Origin: Pseudomonas protegens CHA0
Lineage (GTDB): Bacteria > Pseudomonadota > Gammaproteobacteria > Pseudomonadales > Pseudomonadaceae
Assembly: GCF_000397205.1 (NCBI RefSeq)
Contig: NC_021237.1
Location: 4,757,501-4,821,500, forward strand
Length of the DNA stretch: 64,000 nucleotides
Reading direction: 5' to 3'
The first letter of the stretch is position 1, and each line of letters begins with the position of its first letter. Both the position numbers and the translations under genes were made by a program. Positions 53,601 through 64,000 of this stretch are shown here, one piece after another. A model generated the notes under the pieces. That model was not told where the DNA came from, did no database searches, and saw only the letters and a program-made list of their open reading frames with translations.

Positions 53601-56600
53601 AGCCGGCCTCGCGCTCCTGTTTGTGCAGGGCTTGCAGCTTGGCTTCCTGCTCGGCCTCGGGCATCGCGCTCCAGTCGAGAAACTCGATCGGGGTGCGGCC
53701 CGGCTTGTGGATAACTTGCAGCATGTCTTCGCCGACGTTCCAGCAAAAAGACGCGCGCAAGGCTTCGTGGCGCGCCACCACCGCCTGCCAGGCCTGGGCG
53801 AAACGCTCCGGGTCCAGTTCGCTGTTGATGCGGTAGCGGTCCTGCATGTAATACAGGCCAGTGCCCGGCTCCAGCAGGGTGTGCAACAGCATGCCCTCCT
53901 GCATCGGGGTCAGCGGGTAGACGTCTTCGATCTGCGCCGCCGGTACCGGCAGGCCATCGAGCTGGGCCTGGGTCAGGCGCGCCAGGGGGAAGTCGGACGG
54001 CGTCAGGCCACCGGCATCGTCCTTCAGGCAATGGCCGATCAGGCTCTGCAGCTCGCCCAGGTAGGCGCTCGCCAGCTCGCTGATCAGCTCGGCGTCGAAA
54101 CGTTCGCTGCTGTAGGTCCAGCGCAGCACCAGCTCGCCGCCATACACCTGGCTGTCGATGCTCAGTTCGTTGGGCAACGGTGCTTCAGGTGCATGGGCCG
54201 GGCCGACGGATTCATCCAACGGGCGCAACAGTGCATCGGTACCGAAACTCTGGTCGAACTGCCCCAGGTAGTTGAAGGTCACCGGCGCCAGCGGCAGCGC
54301 CGCCAGGGCCTCGCGGCAGCTTTCATCCGCCAGGTAGCGCAGCACGCCATAACCCAGGCCCTTGTGCGGCACGGCCCGCAGTTGTTCCTTGATGGCCTTG
54401 ATCGAGGCGCCCTGCCCGGCCGCTTCTTCCACCTGCAACGGCGTCAGGCGCAGCGGATAGGCGCTGGTGAACCAACCCACGGTGCGAGTCAGGTCGATCT
54501 CGTCGAACAGCGCCTCGCGGCCGTGGCCTTCCAATTGCACCAGGGCCGAAGGCTGCCCGCTCCAGCGACACAGCACCCGGGCCAGGGCGGTCAGCAGCAG
54601 GTCGTTGACCTGGGTGCGGTAGGCCGCTGGAGCCTGTTGCAGCAACTGACGGGTGCGCTCGGCATCCAGGGTCACGCTGTGGCTTTGAGCCTGTTGATGC
54701 TGCTGGCTGCCAGTGGCCTTGAGCCCCGGCAGTTGCGCGGCCGGGCCGGCCAATTGCTGCTGCCACCAGCTCAGCTCTTCACGCAGGGATTCGCTGCCGG
54801 CATAGGCCAGCAGGCGGCTCGACCAGTCCCGCAGGGCACTGGTCTTGGCCGGCAGGTTCAGGGCCTTTCCGGCTTGCAACTGACGATAGGCGTTTTGCAA
54901 ATCTTCCAGCAGCACGCGCCAGGACACACCGTCCACCACCAGGTGGTGGATGGCCAGCAACAGGCGTTGCTCGCCTTCAGGGCCGTCCACCAGCACCGCC
55001 CGCAGCAGCGGCCCGTGTTCCAGGTCGAGGCTGCGCTGGGCATCGGCGAACAGTGCCTCGCAGGTGGCCATGGACGGCACCCGCACCTGCCACAACAAGG
55101 GAGCATCGGACAACGGCAGGTACTCGGCGCGCCACTGCCCGCCCGCCTGGTTGAAGCGCAGGCGCAGGGCGTCGTGTTGCTCCAGCACCGCCAGCAGGGC
55201 TTGCTCCAGCAACGACGCATCCAGGGTGCCCAGCGGTTCCAGCAACAAGGCCTGGTTCCAGTGCTGCGGCTGGGGAATGCGGCTGTCGAAGAACCAGTGC
55301 TGGATCGGCGTCAGCGGCGCTTCGCCACTGAGCTGGCCCTGCTCGGCGCTGACGCGCTGAGTGTGGCTGGCAACCCGCGCCAGGGTTTGCACCGTCTGGT
55401 GCTGGAACAGGTCCCGCGGGGTGAAGTGAATCCCCAACTGGCGGGCGCGGCTGACCACCTGGATCGACAGGATCGAGTCGCCCCCCAGTTCGAAGAAGTT
55501 GTCGTTGAGGCCCACTTGCTGCACGTTCAGCACTTCGCCCCAGACCCTGGCCAGGGTCTGTTCCAGCTCGTTGCTCGGCGCCACGTACTGCTGGCGGTTG
55601 AGCTCCGGGTCCGGCAATGGCAGGGCCCGGCGATCGAGCTTGCCGTTGGCGGTCAACGGCATGCTGGCCAGGAGGATCAGGTGGGTCGGCACCATGTAGT
55701 CCGGCAACTGGGTTTTCAGTTGCTGCTTGAGGGCTTCACGCAGGTTGGCCTGCTGCACCTCGTTGCGCTCGGCCACCTCGGTCACCAGGTAACCAGCCAG
55801 CTGCTTGCCGGCCGGGGTATCCAAGGCCAGCACCACCGCTTCACGCACGGCCGGATGATCCAGCAGACGGGTTTCGATCTCCCCCAGCTCGATGCGGAAA
55901 CCGCGAATCTTCACCTGATGGTCGACCCGGCCGATGTACTCCAGCTGACCGTCGGCGCACTGGCGCACCAGGTCCCCGGTGCGGTACAGGCGCCCGCCAT
56001 CGGTGGCGAACGGATCGGCGACAAAACGCTCGGCACTCATCCCCGGACGACGGTGATAACCCTGGGCCAGACCGGCGCCGCCGACATACAGCTCACCGGT
56101 CGCCCCTTGGGGCACCAGCGCCAGATCGGCATCGAGGATATAGGCCACCCGGGCCCCGACGATGCTGCCGATCGGCACGCTGGCCACGCCTTCGGCCAAC
56201 TGCTGCGGCGCCAGGCTGGCCAGGGGCATGACCACGGTTTCGGTGGGGCCGTAGGCGTTGAAGAACAGGTTCGGCTGGAAGGCCGCACGGATGCGCTGCA
56301 GGTGTTCGCCGGTCAGGGCCTCGCCGCCGGTGATGCACATGCGCACCGGCAGGGTCTGCTGCTGGGTCGCCAGATACTGGGCCAACTGGCTGCCGTAGCT
56401 GGGGGTGAAACCGAGGATGCTGATGCGGTGCTGACGGATCAGTTGGCAGATCTCTTCGGCGTCCCACTGGCCCTGGGCCCGCAGTACCACCTGGGCGCCG
56501 CTGAGCAGCGGCACCAGCAAGCGCTCGGTGGCGGCGTCGAAGTTGATGGAATAGAAGTGCAGCTCGCAGTCGTCCGGGCGCATGCCGAAGCGGCGGATCA

Positions 56601-59600
56601 CCGCCTGGCAGTGCATGGCGATTTCCCCGTGGGACACCACCACGCCCTTGGGCTGGCCGGTGGAACCGGAGGTGTAGATCAGGTACGCCTGATGCTGGGG
56701 CAGGCTGATGAAGGGCAATTCGCCCGCCGGGTAGTCGGCCAGCAGCGCACCGTCCTCTTCCAGGCACCAGCGGCCGACTCCGGCCGGCAGCTCGCCCAGG
56801 GCGGCGAACATCCGCGCATCGCTGAGCAGCAGGCCGATGCCGCTGTCTTCGATCATGTAGTGCAGGCGGTCCAGGGGGTATTCCGGGTCCAGGGGCACGT
56901 AGGCGCCGCCGGCCTTGAGGATCGCCAGCAGGCCGACGACCATTTCCAGGGAACGCTCCAGGGCCAGGCCAACCCGCACCTGCGGGCCCACGCCACGCTC
57001 ACGAAGCATCCAGGCCAGGCGGTTGGCGCGGCTGTCCAGCTCGCTGTAGCTCAGGGTCTGCCCGGCGAAGGTCAGGGCCGGTGCGTCCTTGCGGGCCAGG
57101 GCCTGTTCGCTGAACAGATGATGGATGCACTGATCCAGGCGTTGCTCGCCGGGCTCGACGCTCAAACTGTCCAGTAGGTGCTGCTGTTCATCGGCCTGCA
57201 GCAGTGGCAATTCGCACAGGCGCCGTTGCGGGTCGTCGATCAGGGCCTGCAGCAGATTGCGCCAGTGGCCGGCCATGCGCGCAATGCGCGGCTCGTCGAA
57301 CAGGTCGGTGCTGTAGGTCAGGCAGCAGCCCAGGCGCTGGTCCAGGTCGGTGACTTCCAGGTTGAGGTCGAACTTGGTGGCCCGGGCATCGTTGACCAGG
57401 TATTCCACGGTCATGCCCGCCAACTGCCGGCTTTGCTGGAATTCCCAGCGCTGGACGTTGCACATCACCTGGAACAGCGGGTTGTAGGCGGTGCTGCGCG
57501 GTGGTTGCAAGGCTTCCACCAGATGATCGAACGGCAGGTCCTGGTGCGACTGACCCTCGATCACGGTGTGGCGCACCTGCTCCAGCAACTGGCCGACGCT
57601 CATCTGCCCGTCGAGCTGGCAACGCAGCACCTGGGTGTTGAGGAAGGCGCCGATCAGCCCTTCGCTTTCCGGGCGGATACGGTTGGCCACCGGCGCACCG
57701 ATGCGCAAGTCGCTCTGGCCGCTGTAGCGGTACAGCAGCAGCGACAACGCGGCGGTCATGGTCATGAACAGGGTCAGGCCGTGCTCGGCATTGAAGGCGC
57801 GCACCCGGGCCGCCAGCTCGTCGCTCAAATCGAAGCGGTACAGCTCGCCCTGGTGGCTTTGCACCGCGGGCCGTGGCCGGTCGCTGGGCAGCTCCAGCAG
57901 CGGGTGTTCGCGGCCCAGTTGCCCGGTCCAGTAGTCCAGCTGGCGCTGGCGCTCGCCGGATTCCAGCCACTGGCGCTGCCACACGCTGTAGTCCAGGTAC
58001 TGCACCGGCAAGGGTTCCAGGGGCGATTCGCGGTCGTCGAGGAAGGCTTCGTATAGCGCGCCCAGCTCGCGGGCGAAGATATCCATGGCCCAGCCTTCGG
58101 TGACGATGTGGTGCAGGGTCAGGACGAAGTAGTGCTCATGCTCGCCGGCCTTGACCAGGCAGGCGCGCAGCAAGGGGCCGGTCTCCAGGTCGAAGGGCTG
58201 GTGCGCTTCGCTGTCCGCCAATTGTTGCAGGCGTTGTTGCCGGGCATCCGGGGCCAGGGCCGAGAAGTCCTTCCAGGCCATGCGCAGGCCGGTGTCGGCA
58301 TGCACCTGCTGATGGGCCACGCCATTGACGCTGGGGAAGGTGGTGCGCAGGGTTTCGTGACGCAGGATCAGCGCTTGCAGCGCGGCCTCGAAGCGGCCCA
58401 CGTCGAGCACGCCAGACAGCCGCGCCATGCCACCGACGTTGTAGGCCGGGCTGTCGGGCTCCATCTGCCAGAGGAACCACATGCGCTGCTGGGAATAGGA
58501 CAGCGGCACCGGCTGGCTGCGGTCGACCCGGGCAATCGGCGGCTGCTGGTTGCGCGCACCGGACTCCTGGATCAGCAGCACCTGCTCGGCAAAGGCCCCC
58601 AGTTCGCTGGCTTCGAACAGCGCCCGCAGTGGCAGCTCGACGTCGCAGGCCTGGCGGGTGCGGGAAATGATCTGGGTGGCCAGCAGCGAATGCCCGCCCA
58701 GGGCGAAGAAATCGTCCTTGAGGCCGATGCGTGGCTGGCCCAGCACTTCGCGCCAGATCTGGGCGATCTGTCGTTCCAGGTCGGTGCGCGGTTCAACGTG
58801 CTCGCGCACTTGCCATTGCGGTTCCGGCAAGGCCCGACGATCCAGCTTGCCGCTGGGACTCAGGGGCATGGCGTCCAGGCGCAGCAGTTGCGCCGGCACC
58901 ATGTACTCCGGCAGCTCGGCGGCCAGGGCGTTTTTCAGCCGGGCGCTGTGTTCGGTTTCATCTTCATCGCTGGCATTGGCGGTGTAGTAGCCGATCAGTT
59001 GCGGGCCGGCGACGGTGTCCCGCACCAGCACCGCGGCCTGGGCCACGCCGTCCTGGGCCAGCAGCCGTGCTTCGATTTCCTGCGGCTCGACGCGAAAGCC
59101 TCGCAGCTTGACCTGCTGGTCGAGGCGGCCGAGGTATTCCAACACGCCGTCGGCGCACCAGCGTACGCGGTCACCGGTGCGGTACAGGCGCGCGCCCTCT
59201 TCACTCAGGGGGTCGACCACAAAGCGTTCGGCGGTCAGCGCCGGGCGTCCCAGGTAACCCCGGGCCAGGCCCTGACCACTGATGCACAGCTCGCCGGGCA
59301 CCCCGGCAGGCATCAGGTTGAGCTCGGCATCCAGCACCCGGCACAGCACATTGCCCAGCGGGCGGCCGATGGGCGAGCGCTCGCCGTCATCGACCGAACA
59401 CTGCCAATGGGTGACGTTGATCGCGGTTTCGGTGGGGCCGTAGCGGTTGTGCAGTTGCGCGTTCGGCAACTGCTGCAACAGGCGATTGCGCAGCTCGGCC
59501 GGCAGGGCTTCGCCACCGGAGAACACCCGGCGCAGGCTGTGGCATTCGGCGCTCAGCGGCTCATCGACGAACAACTGCAACAGCGGCGGCACGAAGTGCA

Positions 59601-62600
59601 GCGTGGTGACACCATACTCCTGCACCAGCTGGGCGATGCGATGGGGATCGCGGTGCTCGCCGGGGGCGGCGATCAGCAGCCGGCAGCCGGTGATCAACGG
59701 CCAGAAGCACTCCCACACCGACACATCGAAGCTGATGGGGGCTTTTTGCATTAGCACATCGTCAGCCTGCAACTGGTAGCTGTCCTGCATCCATTGCAGG
59801 CGCTCCATCAGCGCGCGATGGGTGTTGCCGACGCCCTTGGGCTGGCCGGTGGAACCGGAGGTGTAGATCACGTAGGCCAGGTGTTCGCTGTGCAGGTGCA
59901 GGCCCGGCGCGTGGCTCGGCCAGCTGTCGAGCTTGAGGCTGTCCATGGCGATGGCGCTGATACCCGGGGCTTCGGGCATCCGGCCCAGCAGATGGGTCTG
60001 GGTCAGCAGCAGGCCCACGCCGCTGTCTTCGAGCATGTAGGCCAGGCGTTCGGCAGGGTAGTCCGGGTCCAGGGGCACGTAGGCGCCACCGGCCTTGATG
60101 ATCGCCAGCAGGCCGATCAGCAGTTGCGGCGAACGTTCGGCGGCGATGGCCACGCACACGTCCGGCCCGACGCCCTTGTCCCGCAGGTAGTGGGCCAGGC
60201 GGTTGGCCTGGGCGTGGAGTTCGGCAAAGCTCAGTTGGCCGCCGTCCCAGACCAGCGCGGTGCGCTCCGGGGTCTGCTGCAGTTGTTCCTGCAGGCGCTC
60301 CGGCAACCAACGCTCGGCGGGCGCACAGGGGGCCACGCTCCATTGCTGCAGTTGCGCCGCTTCGGCGTTGCCGAGCAACGGCAAGTCGCCCAGGGCGCAG
60401 TCCGGTTGCAGGCAGGCATGCTCCAGCAGGCTGATGAAATGCCCGGCCAGACGCTGGATGCTGGCCGCGTCGAACAGCTCGTCGGCGTAGTCGAAGGCCA
60501 GGCTCAGGCGGCCGTTGCGGTCCTCTTCGCTGTGCAGTTGCAGGTCGAACTTGGCCTCGCGGCTGTGCCACGGCAGCTCTTCGGCCAGCAGCCCCGGCAG
60601 GCGGCGCAAGGCACTGAGGTCGCGCTGCTGGTGGTTGAACATGACCTGGAACAGGCCCTGCTCACGGGCTTCGGGAAAGGCTTCGAGCAATTGTTCGAAA
60701 GGCAGGTCCTGGTGGGCCTGGGCCTCCAGGGCGGTGCGGCGGGTCTGCTGCAGCAGGTCGGCGAAGGACTGGCGCGAATCCAACTGCCCGCGCAATACCT
60801 GGGTGTTGATGAAAAAGCCCAGAAGGCTCTGGGTCTCCAGGCGCGGGCGGTTGGCGTTGGGCACACCGATGCGGATATCGCTCTGCCCGCTGTAGCGGTG
60901 CAGCAGGGTCTGGAACGCCGCCAGCAACAGCATGAACGGCGTGGCCTGCCGAGCCTGGGCGGTCTGGCGCACGGCTTCACTGAGGCTCGCGCTCAGGCGC
61001 AGGTCATGGCGCGCGGCGCTGTGGCGGACCTGGGCCGAACGCGGGTGGTCGGTGGCGAGGTTCAACACCGGGGCTTCGTCCGCCAACTGCTGTTTCCAGT
61101 AGTCCAGCTGGCGCTGGCCTTCGCCCTGGGCCAGCCACTGGCGCTGCCAACTGCCGTAGTCGGCGTATTGCAGGGCCAGGGGCGCCAGCTCCAGGCTCTG
61201 GCCCTGGGCCGCGGCGGCATAGAGCCGCGAGAACTCGTCGATCAGCACATTCAGCGACCAGCCGTCGGCGATGATGTGGTGCAGGGTCAGCAGCAGTTGG
61301 TGTTCTTCGTCATCCAGGCGCACCAGGGTCGCCCAGTACAGCGGCCCCTTCTCCAGATCGAACTGGGTCCGGGCCTCGTCTTCGCGGATCTGCCGCGCCC
61401 GGGCTTCACGCTCGGCCGGTGGCAGGTCGCTGATATCAATCACCTGCAGGTTGAATTCGCCGGCGGCATCCACCTGTTGCAGGGCCTGGCCGTCACGCTC
61501 GAAGAAGCGCGTGCGCAGCGCTTCGTGGCGCTGGATCAGTTGCTGGAAGCTGGCGCGCAGGGCCTCTTCATCCAGCTCGCCACGCAAGCGCAGGCCGCCG
61601 GGAATGTTGTAGGCGCTGCTCTGCGGGTCCAGTTGCCAGGTGATCCACAGGCGGTTCTGGGCCAGGGATTGCGGCAGTGGCTGCTGGCGCGACAGGGCAT
61701 TGATACTGCCCTGAGCCACGCCGCCGTCCTGCTGCTGGCGCGCCACGGCAGCGCTGAAGGCACCCAGGGTCGGAGCCTCGAACAGCAGGCGCAAGCCCAG
61801 TTCCAGCCCCAGCTCTTCACGCAGGCGGGCGATCACCTGGGTAGCGGCAATCGAGTTGCCCCCCAGGAGGAAGAAGTGATCGTCGGCGGCCACTGAAGCG
61901 CATTGCAATTGCTCCTGCCAGATGCGCCCGATCAGGGTTTGCAGCGCGTCACCGGCGCTGTCTGCGGCGTCAGCCGTTGCGCTGCCGGCCTGCGGGAACA
62001 GCGCGTAGTAATCCAGGCTGCCATCGGCCAGCCGGGTGCGGCAGGCGGAGCGCTGCAACTTGCCGCTGGAGGTTTTCGGCAGGGCCCCGGGGTTGAGCAA
62101 CACCACCACGCTCGGCGCTTCCTGGCAGGCTTCGGCCACCGCCTGGCGGATGGCCTTGATCAGCGCTTCGGGGGGCAGGATCTTCTGCACGCTGCGGCTG
62201 ATTTCCGCAGCGATGCCGATACCTTCCTGCCCCTGGTCGCTGACCGCGAACGCTGCCACCCGGCCCTTGCGCACCACTTCCACTTCGCGCTCGATGGTCT
62301 TTTCGATGTCCTGGGGATACAGGTTGTGCCCGCGCACGATCAGCAGGTCCTTCAGGCGCCCGGTGATGAACAGCTCGCCATCGCGGATAAAGCCCAGGTC
62401 ACCGGTGCGCAACCAGGTACGACCGGCATGCTGGACGAAGGTCTTGGCGGTGGCTTCAGGATTGCGCCAGTAGCCATGGGCAATGCTCGGCCCGACGGCC
62501 CAGACTTCGCCAATACGGTTGTCAGGCAATTCGCCCAGTTGCTGCGGATCCATCACCAGCACGGCGTGTTCCGGCTGGCTGAAGCCGCAGCTCATCATCG

Positions 62601-63702
62601 CGCTGCCCTGCCCCGGCTCGGCGCGGTTCTGCGCCAGGGCCTGGTCGTCCAGGTGCAGGGCCGGGATGCCCTGGCCGCGCACGCCACCGGCCACGAACAG
62701 GGTGGCTTCGGCCAGGCCGTAGGAGGCGAGGAAGTTTTCATGGCTGAAACCGCAGGCACTGAACTTCTCGGCGAAACGCTCCAGGGTGTCCAGGCGGATC
62801 GGCTCGGACCCCGAATAGGCCACGCGCCAGCCGCTGAGGTCGAGGCGCTCCAGGGCCGACTCGCTGACCCGTTCGCTGCACAGGCGGTAGGCGAAATCCG
62901 GGCCGCCGCTGATGGTGCCGCCGTATTCGCTGATCGCTTCCAGCCAGCGTACGGGCCGCGCCAGGAAGTAGGCCGGTGACATCAGCACACAGGGCACGCC
63001 GCTGAAAATCGGTTGCAGCAGGCCGCCAATTAAGCCCATGTCGTGGTACAGCGGCAGCCAGCTGACGATCACGTCGTCCGGGTTGAGGTCGATACCAAAG
63101 CCGCGACGGATCAGCAGTTCGTTGGCCACCAGGTTGCCATGGCTCACCTGCACGCCCTTGGGCAGCGCGGTGGAGCCCGAGGTGTATTGCAGGAAGGCGA
63201 TGTCGTCGTCCTGCAGCGCCACGGCCTGCCAGTCTTCGGCCAGCCCGGCTTGCAGGGTGTCCACACACAGCAGTTGCGGCGCGCCCGCGGCCTTGAGTTC
63301 GTCCATCTGCAACAGTGAATCCCGCAGCCCGGCGCTGGTCAGCAGCAACCGTGGCTCGGCGTCGGCCATGATGGAAATCAGGCGCTCCTGGTGATGACGA
63401 CGGGTGGACTCCGGCGGATAGGCCGGCACCGCGATCACCCCGGCGTACAGGCAACCGAAGAACGCCGCGACGTAGTCCGGGCCGCTGGGAAACAGCAATA
63501 CCGCGCGATCGCCGAATTCGGCGTTGGCTTGCAGAGCCGCAGCAATGGTGCGCGCACGAAGGTCCAGGTCCCGGTAACTGAGGACCACGCTCTGATCCTG
63601 CTCTTCGGCGAGAAAGCGCAACGCCACTTGATCAGGTGCCAGGACTGCCCGGCGTTGAAGGGCTTGGGCCAGGGTGCTGGGGAGTTCGAACGCGTCCGTC
63701 AT
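50686..63702 (-). CDS. pvdL: pyoverdine chromophore NRPS PvdL
   Basis: 4338 residues, close to P. aeruginosa PvdL. Modules by rough residue: acyl-CoA ligase (1-590) and carrier (Ser about 615); C (from 670, HHIIADG), A (core near 1285), carrier (about 1670); C (from 1745, HHIVTEG), A (near 2350), carrier (about 2745), epimerase (2800-3220, HHLVVDG); C (from 3270, HHILIDA), A (near 3890, FDISVW giving code start D-I-W, as for diaminobutyrate), carrier (about 4278). There is no thioesterase. Known PvdL order is fatty acid, L-Glu, D-Tyr, L-Dab, matching this layout. Start ATG 63702 has AGGAAA upstream; a PvdS box lies about 157 bp further. Confidence 0.94.
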   Translation of the reverse strand: MTDAFELPSTLAQALQRRAVLAPDQVALRFLAEEQDQSVVLSYRDLDLRARTIAAALQANAEFGDRAVLLFPSGPDYVAAFFGCLYAGVIAVPAYPPESTRRHHQERLISIMADAEPRLLLTSAGLRDSLLQMDELKAAGAPQLLCVDTLQAGLAEDWQAVALQDDDIAFLQYTSGSTALPKGVQVSHGNLVANELLIRRGFGIDLNPDDVIVSWLPLYHDMGLIGGLLQPIFSGVPCVLMSPAYFLARPVRWLEAISEYGGTISGGPDFAYRLCSERVSESALERLDLSGWRVAYSGSEPIRLDTLERFAEKFSACGFSHENFLASYGLAEATLFVAGGVRGQGIPALHLDDQALAQNRAEPGQGSAMMSCGFSQPEHAVLVMDPQQLGELPDNRIGEVWAVGPSIAHGYWRNPEATAKTFVQHAGRTWLRTGDLGFIRDGELFITGRLKDLLIVRGHNLYPQDIEKTIEREVEVVRKGRVAAFAVSDQGQEGIGIAAEISRSVQKILPPEALIKAIRQAVAEACQEAPSVVVLLNPGALPKTSSGKLQRSACRTRLADGSLDYYALFPQAGSATADAADSAGDALQTLIGRIWQEQLQCASVAADDHFFLLGGNSIAATQVIARLREELGLELGLRLLFEAPTLGAFSAAVARQQQDGGVAQGSINALSRQQPLPQSLAQNRLWITWQLDPQSSAYNIPGGLRLRGELDEEALRASFQQLIQRHEALRTRFFERDGQALQQVDAAGEFNLQVIDISDLPPAEREARARQIREDEARTQFDLEKGPLYWATLVRLDDEEHQLLLTLHHIIADGWSLNVLIDEFSRLYAAAAQGQSLELAPLALQYADYGSWQRQWLAQGEGQRQLDYWKQQLADEAPVLNLATDHPRSAQVRHSAARHDLRLSASLSEAVRQTAQARQATPFMLLLAAFQTLLHRYSGQSDIRIGVPNANRPRLETQSLLGFFINTQVLRGQLDSRQSFADLLQQTRRTALEAQAHQDLPFEQLLEAFPEAREQGLFQVMFNHQQRDLSALRRLPGLLAEELPWHSREAKFDLQLHSEEDRNGRLSLAFDYADELFDAASIQRLAGHFISLLEHACLQPDCALGDLPLLGNAEAAQLQQWSVAPCAPAERWLPERLQEQLQQTPERTALVWDGGQLSFAELHAQANRLAHYLRDKGVGPDVCVAIAAERSPQLLIGLLAIIKAGGAYVPLDPDYPAERLAYMLEDSGVGLLLTQTHLLGRMPEAPGISAIAMDSLKLDSWPSHAPGLHLHSEHLAYVIYTSGSTGQPKGVGNTHRALMERLQWMQDSYQLQADDVLMQKAPISFDVSVWECFWPLITGCRLLIAAPGEHRDPHRIAQLVQEYGVTTLHFVPPLLQLFVDEPLSAECHSLRRVFSGGEALPAELRNRLLQQLPNAQLHNRYGPTETAINVTHWQCSVDDGERSPIGRPLGNVLCRVLDAELNLMPAGVPGELCISGQGLARGYLGRPALTAERFVVDPLSEEGARLYRTGDRVRWCADGVLEYLGRLDQQVKLRGFRVEPQEIEARLLAQDGVAQAAVLVRDTVAGPQLIGYYTANASDEDETEHSARLKNALAAELPEYMVPAQLLRLDAMPLSPSGKLDRRALPEPQWQVREHVEPRTDLERQIAQIWREVLGQPRIGLKDDFFALGGHSLLATQIISRTRQACDVELPLRALFEASELGAFAEQVLLIQESGARNQQPPIARVDRSQPVPLSYSQQRMWFLWQMEPDSPAYNVGGMARLSGVLDVGRFEAALQALILRHETLRTTFPSVNGVAHQQVHADTGLRMAWKDFSALAPDARQQRLQQLADSEAHQPFDLETGPLLRACLVKAGEHEHYFVLTLHHIVTEGWAMDIFARELGALYEAFLDDRESPLEPLPVQYLDYSVWQRQWLESGERQRQLDYWTGQLGREHPLLELPSDRPRPAVQSHQGELYRFDLSDELAARVRAFNAEHGLTLFMTMTAALSLLLYRYSGQSDLRIGAPVANRIRPESEGLIGAFLNTQVLRCQLDGQMSVGQLLEQVRHTVIEGQSHQDLPFDHLVEALQPPRSTAYNPLFQVMCNVQRWEFQQSRQLAGMTVEYLVNDARATKFDLNLEVTDLDQRLGCCLTYSTDLFDEPRIARMAGHWRNLLQALIDDPQRRLCELPLLQADEQQHLLDSLSVEPGEQRLDQCIHHLFSEQALARKDAPALTFAGQTLSYSELDSRANRLAWMLRERGVGPQVRVGLALERSLEMVVGLLAILKAGGAYVPLDPEYPLDRLHYMIEDSGIGLLLSDARMFAALGELPAGVGRWCLEEDGALLADYPAGELPFISLPQHQAYLIYTSGSTGQPKGVVVSHGEIAMHCQAVIRRFGMRPDDCELHFYSINFDAATERLLVPLLSGAQVVLRAQGQWDAEEICQLIRQHRISILGFTPSYGSQLAQYLATQQQTLPVRMCITGGEALTGEHLQRIRAAFQPNLFFNAYGPTETVVMPLASLAPQQLAEGVASVPIGSIVGARVAYILDADLALVPQGATGELYVGGAGLAQGYHRRPGMSAERFVADPFATDGGRLYRTGDLVRQCADGQLEYIGRVDHQVKIRGFRIELGEIETRLLDHPAVREAVVLALDTPAGKQLAGYLVTEVAERNEVQQANLREALKQQLKTQLPDYMVPTHLILLASMPLTANGKLDRRALPLPDPELNRQQYVAPSNELEQTLARVWGEVLNVQQVGLNDNFFELGGDSILSIQVVSRARQLGIHFTPRDLFQHQTVQTLARVASHTQRVSAEQGQLSGEAPLTPIQHWFFDSRIPQPQHWNQALLLEPLGTLDASLLEQALLAVLEQHDALRLRFNQAGGQWRAEYLPLSDAPLLWQVRVPSMATCEALFADAQRSLDLEHGPLLRAVLVDGPEGEQRLLLAIHHLVVDGVSWRVLLEDLQNAYRQLQAGKALNLPAKTSALRDWSSRLLAYAGSESLREELSWWQQQLAGPAAQLPGLKATGSQQHQQAQSHSVTLDAERTRQLLQQAPAAYRTQVNDLLLTALARVLCRWSGQPSALVQLEGHGREALFDEIDLTRTVGWFTSAYPLRLTPLQVEEAAGQGASIKAIKEQLRAVPHKGLGYGVLRYLADESCREALAALPLAPVTFNYLGQFDQSFGTDALLRPLDESVGPAHAPEAPLPNELSIDSQVYGGELVLRWTYSSERFDAELISELASAYLGELQSLIGHCLKDDAGGLTPSDFPLARLTQAQLDGLPVPAAQIEDVYPLTPMQEGMLLHTLLEPGTGLYYMQDRYRINSELDPERFAQAWQAVVARHEALRASFCWNVGEDMLQVIHKPGRTPIEFLDWSAMPEAEQEAKLQALHKQEREAGFDLLNQAPFHLRLIRVGAARYWFMMSNHHILIDAWCRSLLMNDFFEIYTALGEGREAQLAVPPRYRDYIGWLQHQSLSEARQWWRQNLEGFERTTPIPSDRPFLREHAGDSGGMIVGDCYTRLDARDGAQLRELAQQHQLTINTFAQAAWALVLRRMSGDRDVLFGVTVAGRPVEMPEMQRTVGLFINSIALRVKLPQDGERCSVRQWLSALLDSNMQLREYEYLPLVAIQETSELRKGQPLFDSLFVFENAPVEVSVLDRAQSLNASSDSGRTHTNFPITAVCYPGDDLGLHLSYDQRYFEQATIERMLGEFKRLLLALMQGFHGDMAELPLLGEEEQDFLLAGCNQSEHEYPLERSYVELFEAQVAAHPQRIAASCLDRRYSYAELNRYSNRLGHALIANGVGFDQPVALLAERGLELLGMIIGSFKAGAGYLPLDPGLPSQRLGRIIELSRTPILVCTAACREQAQALLDEFGCAGRPRLLVWEELQAAEHAEHNPGRYSAPDNLAYVIYTSGSTGLPKGVMVEQRGMLNNQLSKVPYLQLSEADVIAQTASQSFDISVWQFLAAPLFGARVDIVPNTIAHDPQGLLAHVQEQGITVLESVPSLIQGMLVQDAIALAGLRWMLPTGEAMPPELAHQWLLRYPQIGLVNAYGPAECSDDVAFFRVDMASTRGAYLPIGTPTDNNRLYLMDEALELVPLGAVGELCVAGTGVGRGYVSDPLRTALAFVPHPFGAAGERLYRTGDLARRRSDGVLEYVGRIDHQVKIRGYRIELGEIEARLHEQPELRDAAVGVQEGVNGKHLVGYLVASDTNLSPSECLERIKPRLRAELPEYMVPLHWLWLARLPLNANGKLDRKALPALEIGQLQSQDYQAPGNELEQTLADIWAEVLKVERVGVRDNFFELGGHSLLATQIASRVQKTLQRNVPLRAMFECSTVQELAAYIDGLAGSEISEEKVDRLSDLMAELEGL

Positions 63703-63858
63703 GGGGTTTCCTGCCAGGATTGTGCTTGCAATGGAGAGCGGGCCCTGCTCTCCCATAACTTTAATAACTATCTATAAATCAAATAGTTATAAGAAAGTCG
63801 TGGGCATCCGGAGGGCGCCGTGGCCGGGTCTGCTACCCGGAATCTTTCTCCAATGAGA

Positions 63859-63882
63859 ACGGATGACGTCTTGAAATAATTA
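63859..63882 (-). promoter_or_regulatory. PvdS iron-starvation box for pvdL
   Basis: On the minus strand TAATT-N16-CGT, one base from the PvdS consensus TAAAT-N16-CGT. It is the only such match in the leader. It gives a long (about 150-nt) untranslated leader. Confidence 0.62.
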
Positions 63883-63971
63883 GTCCGCATCCTGCCCTTC
63901 AAGGCCTGATCCAGCCCACTGACGAGCAGCCGTTCGCAATCTGCACTGACAGAGAGCATTAGTTCTTTTTC

Positions 63972-63990
63972 TCAATTGACAATCATTATC
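63972..63990 (+). promoter_or_regulatory. Fur box with TTGACA -35, probably of pvdS
   Basis: The 19-mer ending AATCATTATC matches the Fur consensus at 14 positions. TTGACA (63976-63981) inside it could be a -35 element reading rightward. In related genomes pvdS is adjacent to pvdL and Fur-repressed, so a pvdS gene is expected just beyond the window. Confidence 0.65.
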
Positions 63991-64000
63991 ATTCAGCCTA

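Noticed and set aside
50878..57177. 2099-codon open frame antisense to pvdL
   Set aside because: Same strand-shadow effect over the NRPS gene; low-complexity His/Gln/Ala-rich translation and no ribosome site or promoter.

Overview
The window is typical high-GC Pseudomonas DNA. Gene content and order point to the P. fluorescens group (P. protegens or P. chlororaphis-like). The main evidence is a PvdL-type pyoverdine chromophore synthetase, a PvdH/MbtH pair, a complete fpvGHJK-fpvCDEF iron-release locus, an msuEDC-sfnR sulfonate operon, a soxR/monooxygenase pair, and eleven copies of REP elements typical of this group (consensus core GGAGCCGGCTTGCCGGCGAAGG). I saw no rRNA, tRNA, CRISPR array, insertion sequence or prophage.

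Layout. 1-7.6 kb: a DMT exporter cut by the left edge, two small lipoproteins, a TetR regulator divergent from an SDR/isomerase pair, an Xaa-Pro aminopeptidase, a cysteine desulfurase and a LysE exporter. 7.6-12.2 kb: the sigma-54-dependent msuE-msuD-msuC-sfnR sulfur-scavenging operon. 12.2-13.1 kb: soxR and a divergent SoxR-box-controlled small monooxygenase. 13.4-23.5 kb: a tightly coupled four-gene operon encoding a ClpB-D2-like AAA+ ATPase, an NrdG-like radical SAM protein, a 2108-residue zinc-ribbon/pseudokinase/SF1-helicase/nuclease fusion and a coiled-coil protein. This is the best candidate for an undescribed system. 23.6-26.4 kb: an sfnB-metI-metQ operon with its own sigma-54 promoter, sharing an 18-bp palindromic upstream site with msuE. 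26.7-27.1 kb: a VOC protein.

27.4-33.7 kb: fpvGHJK-fpvCDEF (reduction and extraction of iron from ferri-pyoverdine). 33.9-36.5 kb: a methyltransferase, an MbtH-like protein and pvdH behind an exact PvdS box. 36.7-42.2 kb: a two-component system divergent from a dsbD/TlpA-like/dsbG thiol-redox operon. 42.5-43.7 kb: an alpha/beta hydrolase and a small DUF protein. 44.1-48.2 kb: a cell-surface-signalling siderophore receptor set (TonB receptor, FecR, FecI) under a Fur box. 48.2-50.5 kb: two tandem paralogues of unknown function. 50.7-63.7 kb: pvdL. At the right edge a PvdS box and a strong Fur box suggest that pvdS lies just outside.

Functionally the window combines two nutrient-acquisition programmes. 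Sulfur starvation acts through SfnR and sigma-54 on msuEDC and sfnB-metI-metQ. Iron starvation acts through Fur, PvdS and FecI on pvdH, pvdL, fpv and the receptor. The four-gene operon sits between the two sulfur loci, flanked by REP elements, and has no evident link to either programme.
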